A stretch of DNA of 64,000 nucleotides from Bradysia coprophila. Its lineage: Eukaryota; Arthropoda; Insecta; Diptera; Sciaridae. The position numbers and the translations under genes are program-made. This document shows, one piece after another, positions 49,041 to 60,604 of the stretch (positions within the stretch are counted from its first letter, which is position 1; every line of letters starts with the position of its first letter). Under the pieces are notes generated by a model, which saw only the letters and a list, made by a program, of their open reading frames with translations, searched no databases and had not been told where the DNA came from. The stretch spans positions 7,378,390-7,442,389 of the forward strand of contig NW_023503409.1 of assembly GCF_014529535.1 (NCBI RefSeq), given 5' to 3'.

Positions 49041-50961
49041 TTACAACATCCTTTGAAGTCTATTCACTAGATCGCTGCTAACTGCCTCAAAATTTTGAAG
49101 TGCTCGCTCCCTGATAAAAGGAAACACATTCCTAAGATCAGTGGCTAAATTCTCAGCCAAGTGATCCTTATCGGTTTCGCTGAAACTTTCGTAGAGATAT
49201 ACAGCCTACAAATACAAAAAAAAATATTTTAGATATTTGAAAGCACTGGTCCGAATTCATACAAGTTTTTGATAAAGTTTTCTTCCTACCTGGAAAAAGT
49301 TGTCATTAGGGGGCTCGTGTCTGTCCACAACAACATCATCTAGATTATATGCACTCTCCTTGTACTGTGGAATCGGGGATGCTTTCATGAATGAATTCGG
49401 ATTGTAATTCGGCATGCCTCCATCATTATCATAAATCATGTGACCATCTCTGTAACTGTTGGCAACTACCGTATTTAAAGGTCGGTTAACTGGGAGATGA
49501 TTGAAATTAACACCCAATCTGAGATCGTATTAAGTATAAAACATTAGTTGGTAATTTGCCGGTATTGTTGGTAATAGTTGTCTACCTATAGTACTGAGTG
49601 TCCAGATAAGAAAACAGTCTTCCCTGTAGCAACTGAAATTCCGTACGAAAAATAAATGAAATGAACGTAAGAAGGAAAACGCTTTAAATGAAAATACTTT
49701 GTCTGGCGATGGTTCGATGCCGGGTGGCATGTTTGCCGGATCAAACGCAGATTGCTCTACTTCGGCAAAGTAGTTGTTATGATTCTCGTTTAGAATTAGC
49801 TTTCCTACTTCGTACTCTGGTATCTCGTCTGTGAACCAAATCTACATATTGTACGCAGAAAATATGAATTTATAAGTTCTTAACGAATCACTTTATGGTA
49901 CTAATAAGCCTATATACGATACCTTCGTCGGATCGAATGGATTAAATCTTAGGGTGTTAGCCTGTTGTGGAGTCAAAATCTGAGCTGTAAATGTCCAAGA
50001 TGGATAATTTCTCTGTGCTATATTTTCGTAAAGATCTTGTAACAGGTAGTCGGGATTTCGTCCAGCCATCTCCATTGCTTCCGCTGCTGTCATATTTCTT
50101 AATTCCTGATCGACTCTAAAATTGAACCGAGCGAAAACGTAATTGCCTTGCGAATCAACCAGTTTAAACGTGTGAACACCAAAGCCGTTCATTTTACGAT
50201 ATGATGCAGGCGTTCCAAGATCGCTGTACAAATGCAAAACCATGAGCGTTGACTCGTTGCGAAGTGTTAGAAAGTCCCAGACCATGTTCGGATCTCTTAT
50301 ATGCGTTTGAGGATTCCTTTTTTGTGAATGTATGAACGACGGAAACAGTCGTGCATCTCTGATGAAAAACACTGGAAGATTGTTGCCTACAAGGTCCCAA
50401 ATACCTTCGGTACTTTTAACTTTGATAGCAAATCCACGAACGTCTCGGATAGTATCTTGTGACCCTAATTCACCAGCAACTTGGGAAAACCGTAGAAACA
50501 GTGGACTGCTTGCTCCATTTCGAAAAACTGCAGCCTTCGAGTATCTTTCTAGGAAGTTGGTGGTGATACTTAATTTCCCATAAGCGCCAGCACCTTTAGC
50601 GTGGACAACGCGTTCCGGAATTCGTTCTCGGTCGAATTTCGCCAGTTCCTTCAGAAGAAGCGGATCTTCGATCAGCGATGGTCCCCGAGCGCCAGACGTT
50701 TTTGAATTGGCAATATCTCCAATGGGCTGGCCTTGTTCTGTTGTGATCGGATCACCCTAACCCATATAAATTCAGAGTTAGCTTCGACAACAGTGAAATA
50801 GAAAACAGCCTGCAATTAACCTCGTCAGTTCTGTCCTGTGTCATTTTCAAACACATCAGTTGATTAGAGGCAGTCGTACAGTATTCGTCCTCTTCAGATT
50901 GTCCTCGGCACAACGCCACGAGGCTCAACAATACGACACAGCACGTACTTAACTTTGCCAT
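49041..50961 (-). CDS. Catalase with a secretion signal
   Basis: Six exons: 50821-50961, 49923-50756, 49698-49841, 49586-49632, 49290-49518, 49041-49205; introns 64-84 bp; 519 residues. It would convert hydrogen peroxide to water and oxygen. Residues 1-20 ([20 protein letters not shown]) are a signal peptide, so the enzyme should be extracellular; there is no terminal SKL peroxisome signal (it ends QRML). Catalytic His lies in [18 protein letters not shown], the distal Asn in [19 protein letters not shown], and the proximal heme Tyr in [30 protein letters not shown] and GIEPSPDK are intact. The usual Pro after SY is Leu, a change next to the heme Tyr, whose effect is unknown. The exon-1 donor (gttaat) is weak. 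A secreted catalase would suit gut or haemolymph redox control. Confidence 0.92.
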
Positions 50962-51078
50962 TTTATTTTAAAGATTTATCTTAGCTTATATGCTTGCTAC
51001 TATAGTAACAAAATTAAAAACACTTCAACCACCAGCGAAAGAAAAATACAATAAAACACCACGTTCTCAAGCACTCCT

Positions 51079-51085
51079 CTTTATA
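51079..51085 (-). promoter_or_regulatory. Catalase TATA box
   Basis: TATAAAG on the minus strand, 118 bp upstream of the catalase ATG. Confidence 0.5.
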
Positions 51086-51089
51086 CCTA

Positions 51090-53722
51090 ATTTTGAAGGT
51101 GTGCCATAGTGATGTTGCGAATTTGATTGGTAATTCTAAAATTTAATTGTTGATTTGATTGATGAGTGTGCTTGGTAAGAGCGCGTGCTTGATAAAATGT
51201 GAATTTAATGCTTAAATATGGGACATTTATTCAGCTGTTACCATATGTAAAGTCATATTCCAATGACTTTTAATATGACTCTTATCTACCTGATTTAACA
51301 CAACTCTGTTGATGTTTTGTTGTCCTGATTTTGTATTGCTGTTAATCTCAATTTAAACAAGTTTAAGTGGACGATGACCTGATATGGCACATGATTTCTT
51401 TTATTCGCGAGTGGCATTCAATGCATCTCTGTAATTGATTAATTAATTCATGATAAATGTTTCTCATTCTCATATTTTTGTTTACTATGGACGGACATAT
51501 TTACAGCATCAGTTTCAGAGAGTGTTATGTTATTAAATCGTGAGGAGGTTCTCTGATCTCAGAACGAGTTTTACTGCGAAACAATTAAAATGTTCAGTTA
51601 CTCTGAAACAGTTATGCTCTTCCAAAAAGGCAGATAAAAAAAATCGGTTTTTATTCCAGGGATAGAATTATCAGAAACGATACTTTTAATCCGTGCTATT
51701 CATTATACATACAAATACGTACGTTCCGTAACGTTCTCATGTAGCAACGAATGCATAGAGACAATTGGATTGAAATTGACCGCTCTTAAAACAATCGATC
51801 ATCATCTAACGGTGAAAATAAAATTTAAAAAACGCGATTTCACACTATCGTGACGTTAAAACCCAAGATATACTTACGTTTTTACTACAAATCAACACGC
51901 TGATTCAACGGCACTGATCAAACGTCCATAACCAATTGCGCTCAGACCCCTTGGCTTTATCTTAATTCTGTCAGTGATAGTAATACGCAGCTAATTTGTC
52001 GATATGTAGACGTAGAGTGATGAGTACAGAGGAACTGAGATGATGCAGATGTAATACTAAATATAAAACGCTTCGAACAACATACCTGTAACATTCAAAG
52101 AATTTTTTTATTTCTTCTTCTTAGAACAATTGAAACGTTGTTCTTTTCACATAAACAAACTGTTATCAACTGCTAGGAAATTCCGGTTTTCACTTAGTTT
52201 TGTTAATTTAAATTCAATAAATAATAAATAACGTGGACAAATAAATGGGTATTCCGTTGTAGGTTTTCTTTGTTATGGTAATTGTGGTTGCCAGTTGTGT
52301 TTGGTAATTTGTGAGACTCACATATTCGTGCCAAACAAGAAGTCCAACTCGAAAAGATGCTTTCCGTTTACCTTTCTAATTAATATGCAAATAACTATTT
52401 TTCTGCAACGGCGCTGCGGAAAGTGAACTTTTTCAAGCGTCGTTTGGGTGACGTATGCTTCGTTTTTCACTGATGGTTTTCTGACTAGTTACAAAACGTA
52501 ACTATTAACACTGGGTACTGGGTTAGTTATCCTTATTACGTCATTTTACAATTTACATTTACAAATTGAAGAGCCAATTGAACGAAAAACAATTATTAAA
52601 ATTGTCGAAAATTAACTTTGTATTTAAGAGCTTGCGACCTTTATCGAAATTTTGGCTGAAATAACTTCTAATGCAACGCAAAAAATTTCACTATAAGCAC
52701 AAAATTCTGTTTCATTTGTGGAGACGAAGCAAATATGAATTTTTCATCTGACACAAGGACTATGACTGCATTACGTCTGCAGGACTTCCTTGATCGTATC
52801 AGTTGAACGAGTAGAAATAATAATATAAGAATACAATGAAAATACGAAACACGGCTTCGCCTCGTTTGACAATATCACATCTAGTGACCTTGACATTTTG
52901 CAACTTGTTTTTCAACTCAACTGAACTCAGTGGCGAAAAGTAACTGTTCATTGCACATCTAGTGCCCAATAGTTATTGATGATATCGAGTGCAAAGTGCT
53001 TTATTAGGCACTAGATGTGTTATTGTGGCGCAAGGCAGCAGTTCGAACATTATAATAATAATTCTGAGTAAAAAACCTGTTGGCTGAACGTAGTTTGTGT
53101 CTACGAAGATAGGTGGGAATATAACTAAATGCGTAATTTGAAAACGCGTAGGTCTTCGTTCGTGCTGTCAAAGTTCGCATTTACAGTTACTTGGTAGGAA
53201 CGTAACTGTAACTACATTCTGCCAAATTTTGATTTGTTGCTTTGTTGAGAATAAAATACCTTCAATTCCTGCGTGATAATTTGTGATAACCAAAGTTTCC
53301 CACAGTTGCGTAATGTGCTAATTCTATCCCGCCCATATTTTATTTTATCCTTCGAATAAATGAATTAACAAAACGATGAAACACAGATCATTTTTAACTT
53401 AATGAAGATTGCAAGACCTCATTACATTGAGTTAAAAAAAGGCACATCGGTTTATGAAATAAGATAGCATTGCAGTGGTAAATAGCAGGTGTTTATTTGT
53501 CAAGGTCATTTTGGTTTCCATATTACAAGACAATCAAAGAAAAACTAACTTACATTTACTTCATCAGCTACAAATCTTCATTCTAGCATTCCGAATTAGT
53601 ATTTCGGTGTAACTTTCTCCGAATCTAGTTTTTAAAAAAACTCACCAATGCAGTGTCAGAATTGGAAGAAGTAACCTTTTCGATAATCCTGATTCTGTAT
53701 CGTGAGTAATTAAGCGTGATCA
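51090..53722. other. Spacer between catalase and the module array
   Basis: No gene supported. An inverted ggcactagatgtg pair lies at 52953-53012 (cacatctagtgcc against ggcactagatgtg). Confidence 0.45.
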
Positions 53723-53873
53723 CAATGCACTTCAAGCATGAGTAATCCTCTAAATAGAGTACTGAAACTGGACAGTGCATCATACAAACGTATAACATTT
53801 TCATATAAAATCGAGTACTGTCTGCAGCTGTCCACTATGATCACTCATAAACGTCAAGCCTTGAAGTACGTTG
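53723..53873. mobile_element. MITE with cgcacttcaagca ends (copy 3)
   Basis: aatgcacttcaagcatgag at 53724 answers cttgaagtacgttg ending 53873; interior tctaaatagagtactgaaac shared with 24.9 kb. Confidence 0.6.
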
Positions 53874-53975
53874 GTGATCGATATGATTTGAGTTAAATTG
53901 GAAATGAATGCTTTTAAGAAATGACTGTATTTCGACTGAAAAAACGCAAATAAATTATGCTTTCAAGCGTCAAAG

Positions 53976-54989
53976 TTACACCGGAGAACGGTATCTTCTT
54001 TGGGCTACGTTATTTGCTAATTTTTTCAGATGTACTCGTCTCAAATGACGAATCACATTTGAGAGCAAATAATAATTGCCGTCGGTCCCATTTTTGAGAG
54101 GTTTCATCTTTGGAACAATTTTAATGTTTTCTTTGCACACTGGGCAACAGAAAATGAAGGTGCACCGGATTGCATTCGGTTTTTCGTTATCACGTTTCTT
54201 TTCCTCGCAAAATTGTAGATGAAGGCGTTCGGTGAACTGGAAGTATAGGAGGCATGTTGAGTTAACAATGTTAGCTTTGTATAAAACTAAGAAATTATAT
54301 TGACAAACAGGAAAAGTGGATCTAGTCCGATTCGAAGTTAAAAAGAAAATACTTTTTGAAAGAGCATTGAAGCCACTGACCTTTCGAAACATTCCGGTTT
54401 TCATGTCATTCTCTAGCATCCATTTTCTGAATCGATTGAACAAGATGTGTCTGGTATTGAATTCTTCGGGACTCATTTCTGTGACGATGTAATTGTCCGT
54501 TGCTAGGAGCATTTTAATTTCACGTAGTTCAGATTCCACGTCACTTCCGATGCTCGAATACATATTTTTCGCCATACTCTGCGGCGTTAGCAGCGATTCT
54601 GTTTATCATAAATTTTAAAATGAATTTCAAATATGGAAACAATATTCCCTTAAAAACACTCTTCCCAACGCTCCCAAAACTGTTAATTTCGTCGGGAACG
54701 AATCAGGGAGATGAAAACAGATGGCGTTGCTTCCAGTGGGCCGAAACAACGTCATGTGTTATTATCTTTCTGGACCGAATTGAATCTACTACAATTCTCA
54801 GCCGGAATGAATAGCAGCTTCAACAAAGCAATGTTAAAAATATTCCTCAGATTCACTCACCTTCGATTTCATTTTGGGTATAATAAGTATCCATACCATA
54901 TGAATTAGGATCGTAAAATGAGGATCCTCTAGAATACGTCATAGGATGCTGCTCAATTTCGTCGGAGAGACTATAGTGTCCTAATGGAT
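53976..54989 (-). CDS. Terminal module with an unusual Cys/His domain
   Basis: Exons 54861-54989, 54381-54598 and 53976-54236; all joins keep frame. The first exon is entered in the common phase (AT after ccattcag, giving Asp-Pro-Leu-Gly) and also leaves in phase 1 with a strong gtgagt donor, so the second exon (AA, Glu-Ser-Leu-Leu) could be entered directly as well. The C-terminal part has FRKWMLEND, ERLHLQFCEEKK, then CTFIFCCPVC ... LLSNVIRHLRRVH: a C-x2-C and H-x4-H far apart (about 35 residues), not a standard lola finger. An upstream helix-rich part (ESELREIKMLLAT) precedes it. I do not recognise the domain; a divergent zinc-binding DNA-recognition module is the best guess. Confidence 0.65.
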
Positions 54990-55337
54990 CTGAATGGAAT
55001 TTAAAAATTTAAATTATTTTGCAAACATTACAACAAGACACACAAAACGGTCTACGATAATTACAAACACATTTAAAATTTACTTTTCGTTCGCAAACAT
55101 ATTTAAATCTTGGGAAACTATTCCCAAATTGTAGTGAAGGAGTTCGTTGTTCAGAGTAAAATGAGTACTTTTCTGGTCACTGATGATCCACATCAAAGAT
55201 GTAATGGAAATAAATTCGAAGAATAGAAACTCAGAAAATTTCGGACCAGTGCTACTGACGTCTCAATTTTACAATAAATAAGCGACTCACGATGAATTTA
55301 AGTGGCAAACATTTCGCCACCAAATATATTTATTTAT

Positions 55338-55844
55338 TCAAGAATTATAGTCCTCTATATCACACACTTCACGTTTTACTTCAATTGTTACATCGTGATC
55401 AGAATACATATCGGTATCATCCGTTGGTTGTTGATTATCAACTGGCCACTTGCTTCTTTTCGGAGTTGCTTCGATCAAACCTTTGCAGCGATACAACCGA
55501 ATTTGATTATTGTACTTTATATACAGGCCGCCTCTTGCATTCATTTTTCCACTGCCGGCGATGAAATAGTTGCTCTAAAAGAAAAATTTACAGAAATTAG
55601 TAAAATTCTTCAACCGATTCCAATGCAATCGAAAAATCACTTTTTCTTCATTCGGAAACAATTTCACAATCTTATCGGCCAGAACGTTGCAATCCTTTGT
55701 ACCAACTTTGATGCGATTCGTTACGAAATAGTCCACTACCAGGGTAATCAAATTCTTACGCATTAGTGCACCGAGTGTCTTTTCGTTTTCATAATGAGAC
55801 AATATTTCCTGTCCCTTTACGCAGTTCAGCAAGCTTCTTAGGTC
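55338..55844 (-). CDS. ARGKLY-type domain module, copy 4
   Basis: Exons 55641-55844 and 55338-55574 with a 66-bp phase-0 intron (donor gtgatt is weak). Entry acceptor cgtatttag is phase 0 (Asp-Leu-Arg), so an upstream linker exon with a phase-0 donor such as 58509-58636 is required. The domain runs ILSHYENEKTLGALMRKNL, VLADKIVKLFPNEEK, then ARGGLYIKYNNQIRL: helix, 'LFPxE', and Ala-Arg-Gly-x-Leu-Tyr motif, as in the neighbouring copies. The tail is acidic (DDTDMYSDHD). I know this pattern from uncharacterised insect proteins; no function is established to my knowledge. Confidence 0.65.
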
Positions 55845-56020
55845 CTAAATACGAGAGATGACATTCATAAAAATGGATCTTATCAGTCGGAAGTCCAGCA
55901 GTCTTATACGTGTGACATTCGTAAATGCAATCGGTAAGTTAATGAATTTTACGTTTGATAACTACGATCTTTGTGGAACTCTTTTTTATTTTTATTTAGT
56001 TGTGCCTATAAAGTGATTAC

Positions 56021-56125
56021 CTTTCACATCTGCGACGATGCAGTTTATCAATGACCTCGAATTAGTTTTCTCTTCGACGGAAAATGAATAGATCTGTGTA
56101 TGATAGAAGTAACGGTGGGCTCGGC
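56021..56125 (-). CDS. Possible linker exon (phase 1 to phase 1), weak
   Basis: Bases between cttctgcag or ccgag acceptors (56125 or 56119) and a gtaatc donor at 56020 stay open (AHRYFYHTQIYSFS ... NCIVADVK). With the ccgag acceptor both ends are phase 1, as in the linker exon at 54861-54989. No domain; may be chance. Confidence 0.2.
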
Positions 56126-56315
56126 ATCTGCAGAAGCTTAATAACACATTTGTAACTTCGAGACTAATATTCATATTTATTAACATTTCGTCTTAGCTTG
56201 TCCAGCTGACTTCTTAAATCTTACGACAAAATTATAACTTGAATCTTGAATGCACCATAACCAATCAATCGAATCGTGGAAATTATTCGGAAACCCTCAA
56301 TAAATCATAAAATAT

Positions 56316-56752
56316 CTACGCCCCAAAGACCTCATCGTTTTCTTCATGTGCTCTAGACTTCTTCTGTCGCCGTTCTATAAATCCAACCGATGCCAGAGTC
56401 GATCTAATATTTTTATAGGCGTCCCACAATTTTCCTTTTGCCTGCTTGCCGCATTGAGCGGGAATAAAGTAAGTTTCAAGTGTTTCGGTCGGAAATAGTG
56501 AAACTATCAGTTCGGCAATTCTTTGGAAGTCTTCCCTTTTAAATCTGAGAATTAAAGTGGCTTTTGAATAGGGCGGTAAACAAAATTTTAAATGAAAATC
56601 ATTTACATCTTACTGAAGTCTTGAGACAATGTGAATTTGATTAAACTTTTGCAAAATATTGTACGATCTGCAGCATCCAGTTTTCCGCACTTTTTGTATT
56701 TGCCGATGACGATCTTAGCGTCCAGATCATTTTCACAAAATACTCTCATGTC
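56316..56752 (-). CDS. ARGKLY-type domain module, copy 3
   Basis: Exons 56607-56752 and 56316-56544; intron 62 bp, phase 2. Entry acceptor catttcag is phase 0 (Asp-Met-Arg-Val-Phe). The domain runs VIGKYKKCGKLDAADRTIF, REDFQRIAELIVSLFPTE, TYFIPAQCGKQAKGKLWDAY, TLASVGFIERR and an acidic tail ending VFGA. Exon lengths and splice phases equal those of copy 2, so it is a recent tandem duplicate. It lacks its own linker exon and presumably uses 58509-58636. Confidence 0.72.
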
Positions 56753-57119
56753 CTGAAATGTGAAAATTTGAATTTCTTTATTTCTTTATTTGCGGGCTGG
56801 AGGCTAAATCTATTGTACATTTGACGCATCGAAGCTGTTTTTACATAATTGACTGAGGAGCTTTGTAACTCTACAGGTGGCCGGTCATCTTTAATACCAG
56901 AAGTTATTTTCCGTCGAGTTAAAGATCCAATGTTCTAGTACGAAGAACTTCGAATTTTTTAGTTTATTAGCAATACTAAGAGTTCAAAAGAAGCAATAAT
57001 CGGATCGTGACACTAGGCTATTTAAATACCTAGTATTTACAACAATACCAAAGCTTATCGTTATTTAAAAAAAAGACAATTCGAGTCTAATTCGAATGGG
57101 TAACAAAAATTTAATTTAA

Positions 57120-57669
57120 TTATTCGTCAAAATGTCGATGATCTTCATCGTTTTCAGTTCCAAAATCAAAAGAAAACCCTAAAATATTGAGTACAATTTG
57201 CATCAATTACAGCCTTATAACACTAACTTCTCAAATCCCCAACAACTCACTACCGTCTTCGGGTGGCCTACACTTTCTTGGACGCCGTTCAATGAATCCA
57301 ACGGAGGCCAAAGTTGATCTAAGACTGTTATACAAGTCCCACAACTTTCCTCTTGCTTGCTTGCCATATTGAGCAGGAGTAAAGTAAGTTTCAATATGCT
57401 CGGTGGGAAATACGGACACTATCAGTTGAGCAATTCTTTGGAAGTCTTCCTTTTTATATCTGAGAATTAAAGAAGATTGTGAATTGGACCGTGAACCAAA
57501 ATTTTGAAATGAAAATCATTTACATCTTACGAAAGTCTTGATTCAACGTGAATTTTAATAAACTTTTGCAAAATATGGTACGATCGGTAGTGTCCAATTT
57601 TCCACTTTTTTTGTATTTAGCGATGACAACCTTAGCGTCCAGATCATTTTCACAAAATACTTTTATGTC
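57120..57669 (-). CDS. ARGKLY-type domain module, copy 2
   Basis: Exons 57524-57669 and 57231-57459 (64-bp phase-2 intron). Entry acceptor phase 0 (Asp-Ile-Lys-Val-Phe). Domain: VIAKYKKSGKLDTTDRTIF, KEDFQRIAQLIVSVFPTE, TYFTPAQYGKQARGKLWDLY, TLASVGFIERR. Two endings are possible: reading on to a TGA after GSELLGI (57231), or splicing at a gtagtgag donor (57253) to an exon 57120-57178 coding an acidic tail GFSFDFGTENDEDHRHFDE; that 75-bp intron has normal size and keeps frame. Roughly 70-80% identical to copy 3 by eye. Confidence 0.72.
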
Positions 57670-58508
57670 CTGAAATGTGAAAATTTGAATTTCTTTTTTT
57701 TTAATTCGTTTGACCGAACGTTGAAAAAGTTTTTCAATATCAGGAGTGTTAAACTAACTCAGAAGCTGTTAGGCCTGTGTCCTAAAGATCTAAATCTTTT
57801 TTAGAAGTGGCTACACATTTCTAAGAACTGGGTGGAACTGTTCTAATTCCATTCATTAGCAGGAAATACTTATCGTACAATATTAATCACGCATTTCAAG
57901 TAATTTAGTCATTTAGTCATTCAGCTATTATTTTGACCCCTTTGACGTAAACAAGATGATGACCTCAACACAGCTTACATATTGCGTAAGCAATTCCTTT
58001 CTTCAAAGTAGGTTTTTTAATAATTGCTCAGAGTCTTTCGAAATCTTGTTAAATATCGTTAACAACGTCTGGTGCAGTTATACCGATCTGCGATATATAT
58101 CTTCTTTCTTATTCAATTTCATGCTCATTATGCTCATGCTCATCACTATACAAGTAGCACCTCCCTAAATATCTTTGGTTTAAAGTTCGTAAAACATTTG
58201 AAAATATAAGGCTTGCAGTCCATCAAAAACATTTGTGTGCTGATGCTGAGCCACGAATGAAATGCTTGTATGAGTGGATCAGCTGAAACAAAATGAGCCA
58301 CTTACTTCAAAGTCGCCGACTATAACGAATTTAATGATTTTATCGGGTTTTGGAATATGTTTGCCGTTTACAAAAGGTTGATAAAGTTTGAAAATTCAAC
58401 AAATTAGCCACGAAAGCAAGTTTTTCATTTTCAAAATTTCGTCAAAAAACTGCGGACCCCCTTCCTAGTATACTTATGCACACAGATGTGAAATAAAAAT
58501 TTACTTAC

Positions 58509-58636
58509 GAAGTTTTCGATTGCGGTCGGCGAAAGCAGCCACAGTGAGTTCGGAGTCTGCGAAGGCTGTGGCGGAGGTGCCGTTGTAGCCGATGAAAAGT
58601 TAAATGGAAAATAGGATGGAGACACTACCGGAAGAC
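58509..58636 (-). CDS. Shared linker exon for the ARGKLY modules
   Basis: Acceptor cgtttctttatag then GT (Gly-Leu-Pro-Val-Val) in the common phase; donor TTC/gtaagt in phase 0. The 42-residue peptide is Pro/Ser/Thr-rich (TAPPPQPSQTPNS), a flexible linker. Its phase-0 donor can join the phase-0 acceptors of copies 2, 3 and 4, none of which has another obvious linker. This would make a nested set of alternative ends behind one linker. Confidence 0.65.
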
Positions 58637-59121
58637 CTATAAAGAAACGAAATAGAACAAAACATCATAAATGAGCATACACGCTGTTTGCTGGAGAGGA
58701 AGTTAGTTTTCATTCGCCCAATTAACAGGCAATGGGGTATAGGTAAGCTTCGTTTTTTTTTTCTCAGAATTTTATCAGCGTGAGCTGCGATGATCGACTA
58801 AGGACAATGAGATTCGATTAACGGTGCAATTTCTTTTTATTATTATTTTGAAGTTTACATTCGTTTTAGTCTCTTCGGTTAGGTTAATGCGAAAATAAAT
58901 AGACAGCAAAAATTATTTCTCTTTTATAGTTATGGAGAGGATCCATTAATTTGATAAATTGTTAATATTTCTTTAGAGAATATGATATCATTAAGTCCAT
59001 TCCATTCCACCGAATTTTATTATTTCATTTCTTAAAATATCTTTAATTCATTTAAAAAAAATTCTTTTTAGCTCATTCTGATTTGATAAAACGTTAATTT
59101 CTTAAAAATCTACTTTGCAAG
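58637..59121. other. Intermodule spacer
   Basis: No feature supported. Confidence 0.45.
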
Positions 59122-59761
59122 TTATTCCTTTGCAGCTGGCTTCAGCTTCTTTCGGCGACAAATTAAATTTGCCGATGCTAACAGTTCTCTAAACGTCTTG
59201 TAGGCGCTGTACAATTTTCCTCTGGCCGCCGTGCCACGTTGTGATGGAACGAAATATGTGGTAGCATCTTCGCCGTGAAACATTTCGGATATTGCCTGTG
59301 CAATCACAGTGAACTCTCTGCGCTGAAGCCTAAAAACGAAAATTATGAGATCGTCCTGGTCGATAACACACACACACACAGCACAATCACTATTGTATTA
59401 AGCTTACTGTCTATTGAAATCTTCGGCCAATATATGACGCACAAGACATCTCGCTAACGTTGATCGCTCGTGCGCTTCGAACGATCCAGATTTTCGAAAT
59501 TTTGCTATCAATATTTGCAATTCCATATCTTTGATGTTGGGAATATCCTAAAATAATATTTACGGATCGAATGGTGGTACTATTAGCTTAGAATTGAATC
59601 AATTGGACTTACCTTTGCACTGAACGTTTTCTGTGGATATTTTTCGAAATTGAAAACGTTGCCAATTTTGATAAAATCTTCATTTTCAAAATTTTCATCG
59701 GTACATTCATCATAGTATAGCATTGAATCGGAAGCATTTTGCAAGTTTTCGGGGTCTAATT
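59122..59761 (-). CDS. ARGKLY-type domain module, copy 1
   Basis: Three exons 59613-59761, 59408-59547, 59122-59329; introns 65 and 78 bp. Entry in the common phase (AA, Glu-Leu-Asp-Pro-Glu). The first exon is an acidic linker (YYDECTDENFENED) with a phase-0 gtaagt donor; the second has LQILIAKFRKSGSFEAHER; the third has FTVIAQAISEMFHGED, TYFVPSQRGTAARGKLYSAY and a basic end (CRRKKLKPAAKE). The exon boundaries match copies 2 and 3 (phase 0, then phase 2). The linker plus two-exon domain is the ancestral layout from which the tandem copies can be derived. Confidence 0.75.
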
Positions 59762-60521
59762 CTGGAAAAATGAAAATTTGTGTGAGTCAAACGGTTGATC
59801 ATTTTTGTGACATTAGAATGGAACAGCAGGATATGATATATATAGGTGAGACATTCGGAAAAATCCGCTATTTTAACAAGCAAATTATATTTATCGAAAT
59901 GATGGATGAATGGGTGTGGTGTATGCAAATGAACCGAGTGAGCGTATTTGCTCAACGTTTGCTTTTTGTTTGAAACGAAGAGCGAAAGAGTAATTTGCCG
60001 TTCACCTCTTTCGTGTAAAACTGTTGAGTGACTATTTTATAGAATTTGTTTTAGAAATTCTGGAAATTGAATTTTTTTTAGAATTATCCAGAAAATTCCA
60101 TAAATTTCTGCAAGTTCTACAAAACTGAATCTTTTTTAAATAAATTAGAGATTTGTAGAACTTGTAGGAATTTATAGAATTTTCTTGAAAATTTTCTACA
60201 AAATTCGGCAATTTGTGAAAATATTAGAAAACGTTTTCTAGAAAATATAGGCACTGCTTAGGAGTGTCAATTTCTATCGCCAATGTCCAACACTTTGATT
60301 GGGTGCCATTTGATAAAAAATCGATAACTTTATTCAGATGTTTATTGTTCAAGTTAATTACAAATCATTTTGGTTCAATAAATTATCAACGAGCCGATAT
60401 GTTTTTACCGGACCGCTTCCGTTCAACGTTACTTATATTTTAAAAAAAATCATTTGGCACAATATTTCGGTCTATTTAAACACTTGGTGCAATCATTTAA
60501 CAAGGACAGTTCTAATGAATT
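59762..60521. other. Intermodule spacer
   Basis: 60050-60250 is cryptic AT-rich repetition (agaattttc / ttctacaaa words). No gene supported. Confidence 0.45.
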
Positions 60522-60604
60522 TCAATGGCTTTCCCTTAAAAGTTTCAATGTTTGTACAAAACTAGTCGATTTTCCGCAGTTAGTACATTTTCGATGGACA
60601 AACA
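60522..60604 (-). pseudogene. Decayed zinc-finger exon (tentative)
   Basis: After an AG at 60605-60606 the frame opens with TG (common phase, Val-Phe-Val) and reads CTNCGKSTSF ... LLRESH then TGA. The Cys pair and the Leu at the normal spacing fit a finger, but the first His is Leu. The same frame continues past the TGA with another C-x2-C (CTKCLNRPKYC). Looks like a former module that lost a His and gained a stop; chance cannot be excluded. Confidence 0.3.

Noticed and set aside
55873-56015. Plus-strand 25-codon spliced frame (ATG 55873, gtaagt donor, tttatttag acceptor)
   Set aside because: Good splice signals but the peptide is too short and without features; lies opposite better minus-strand modules.
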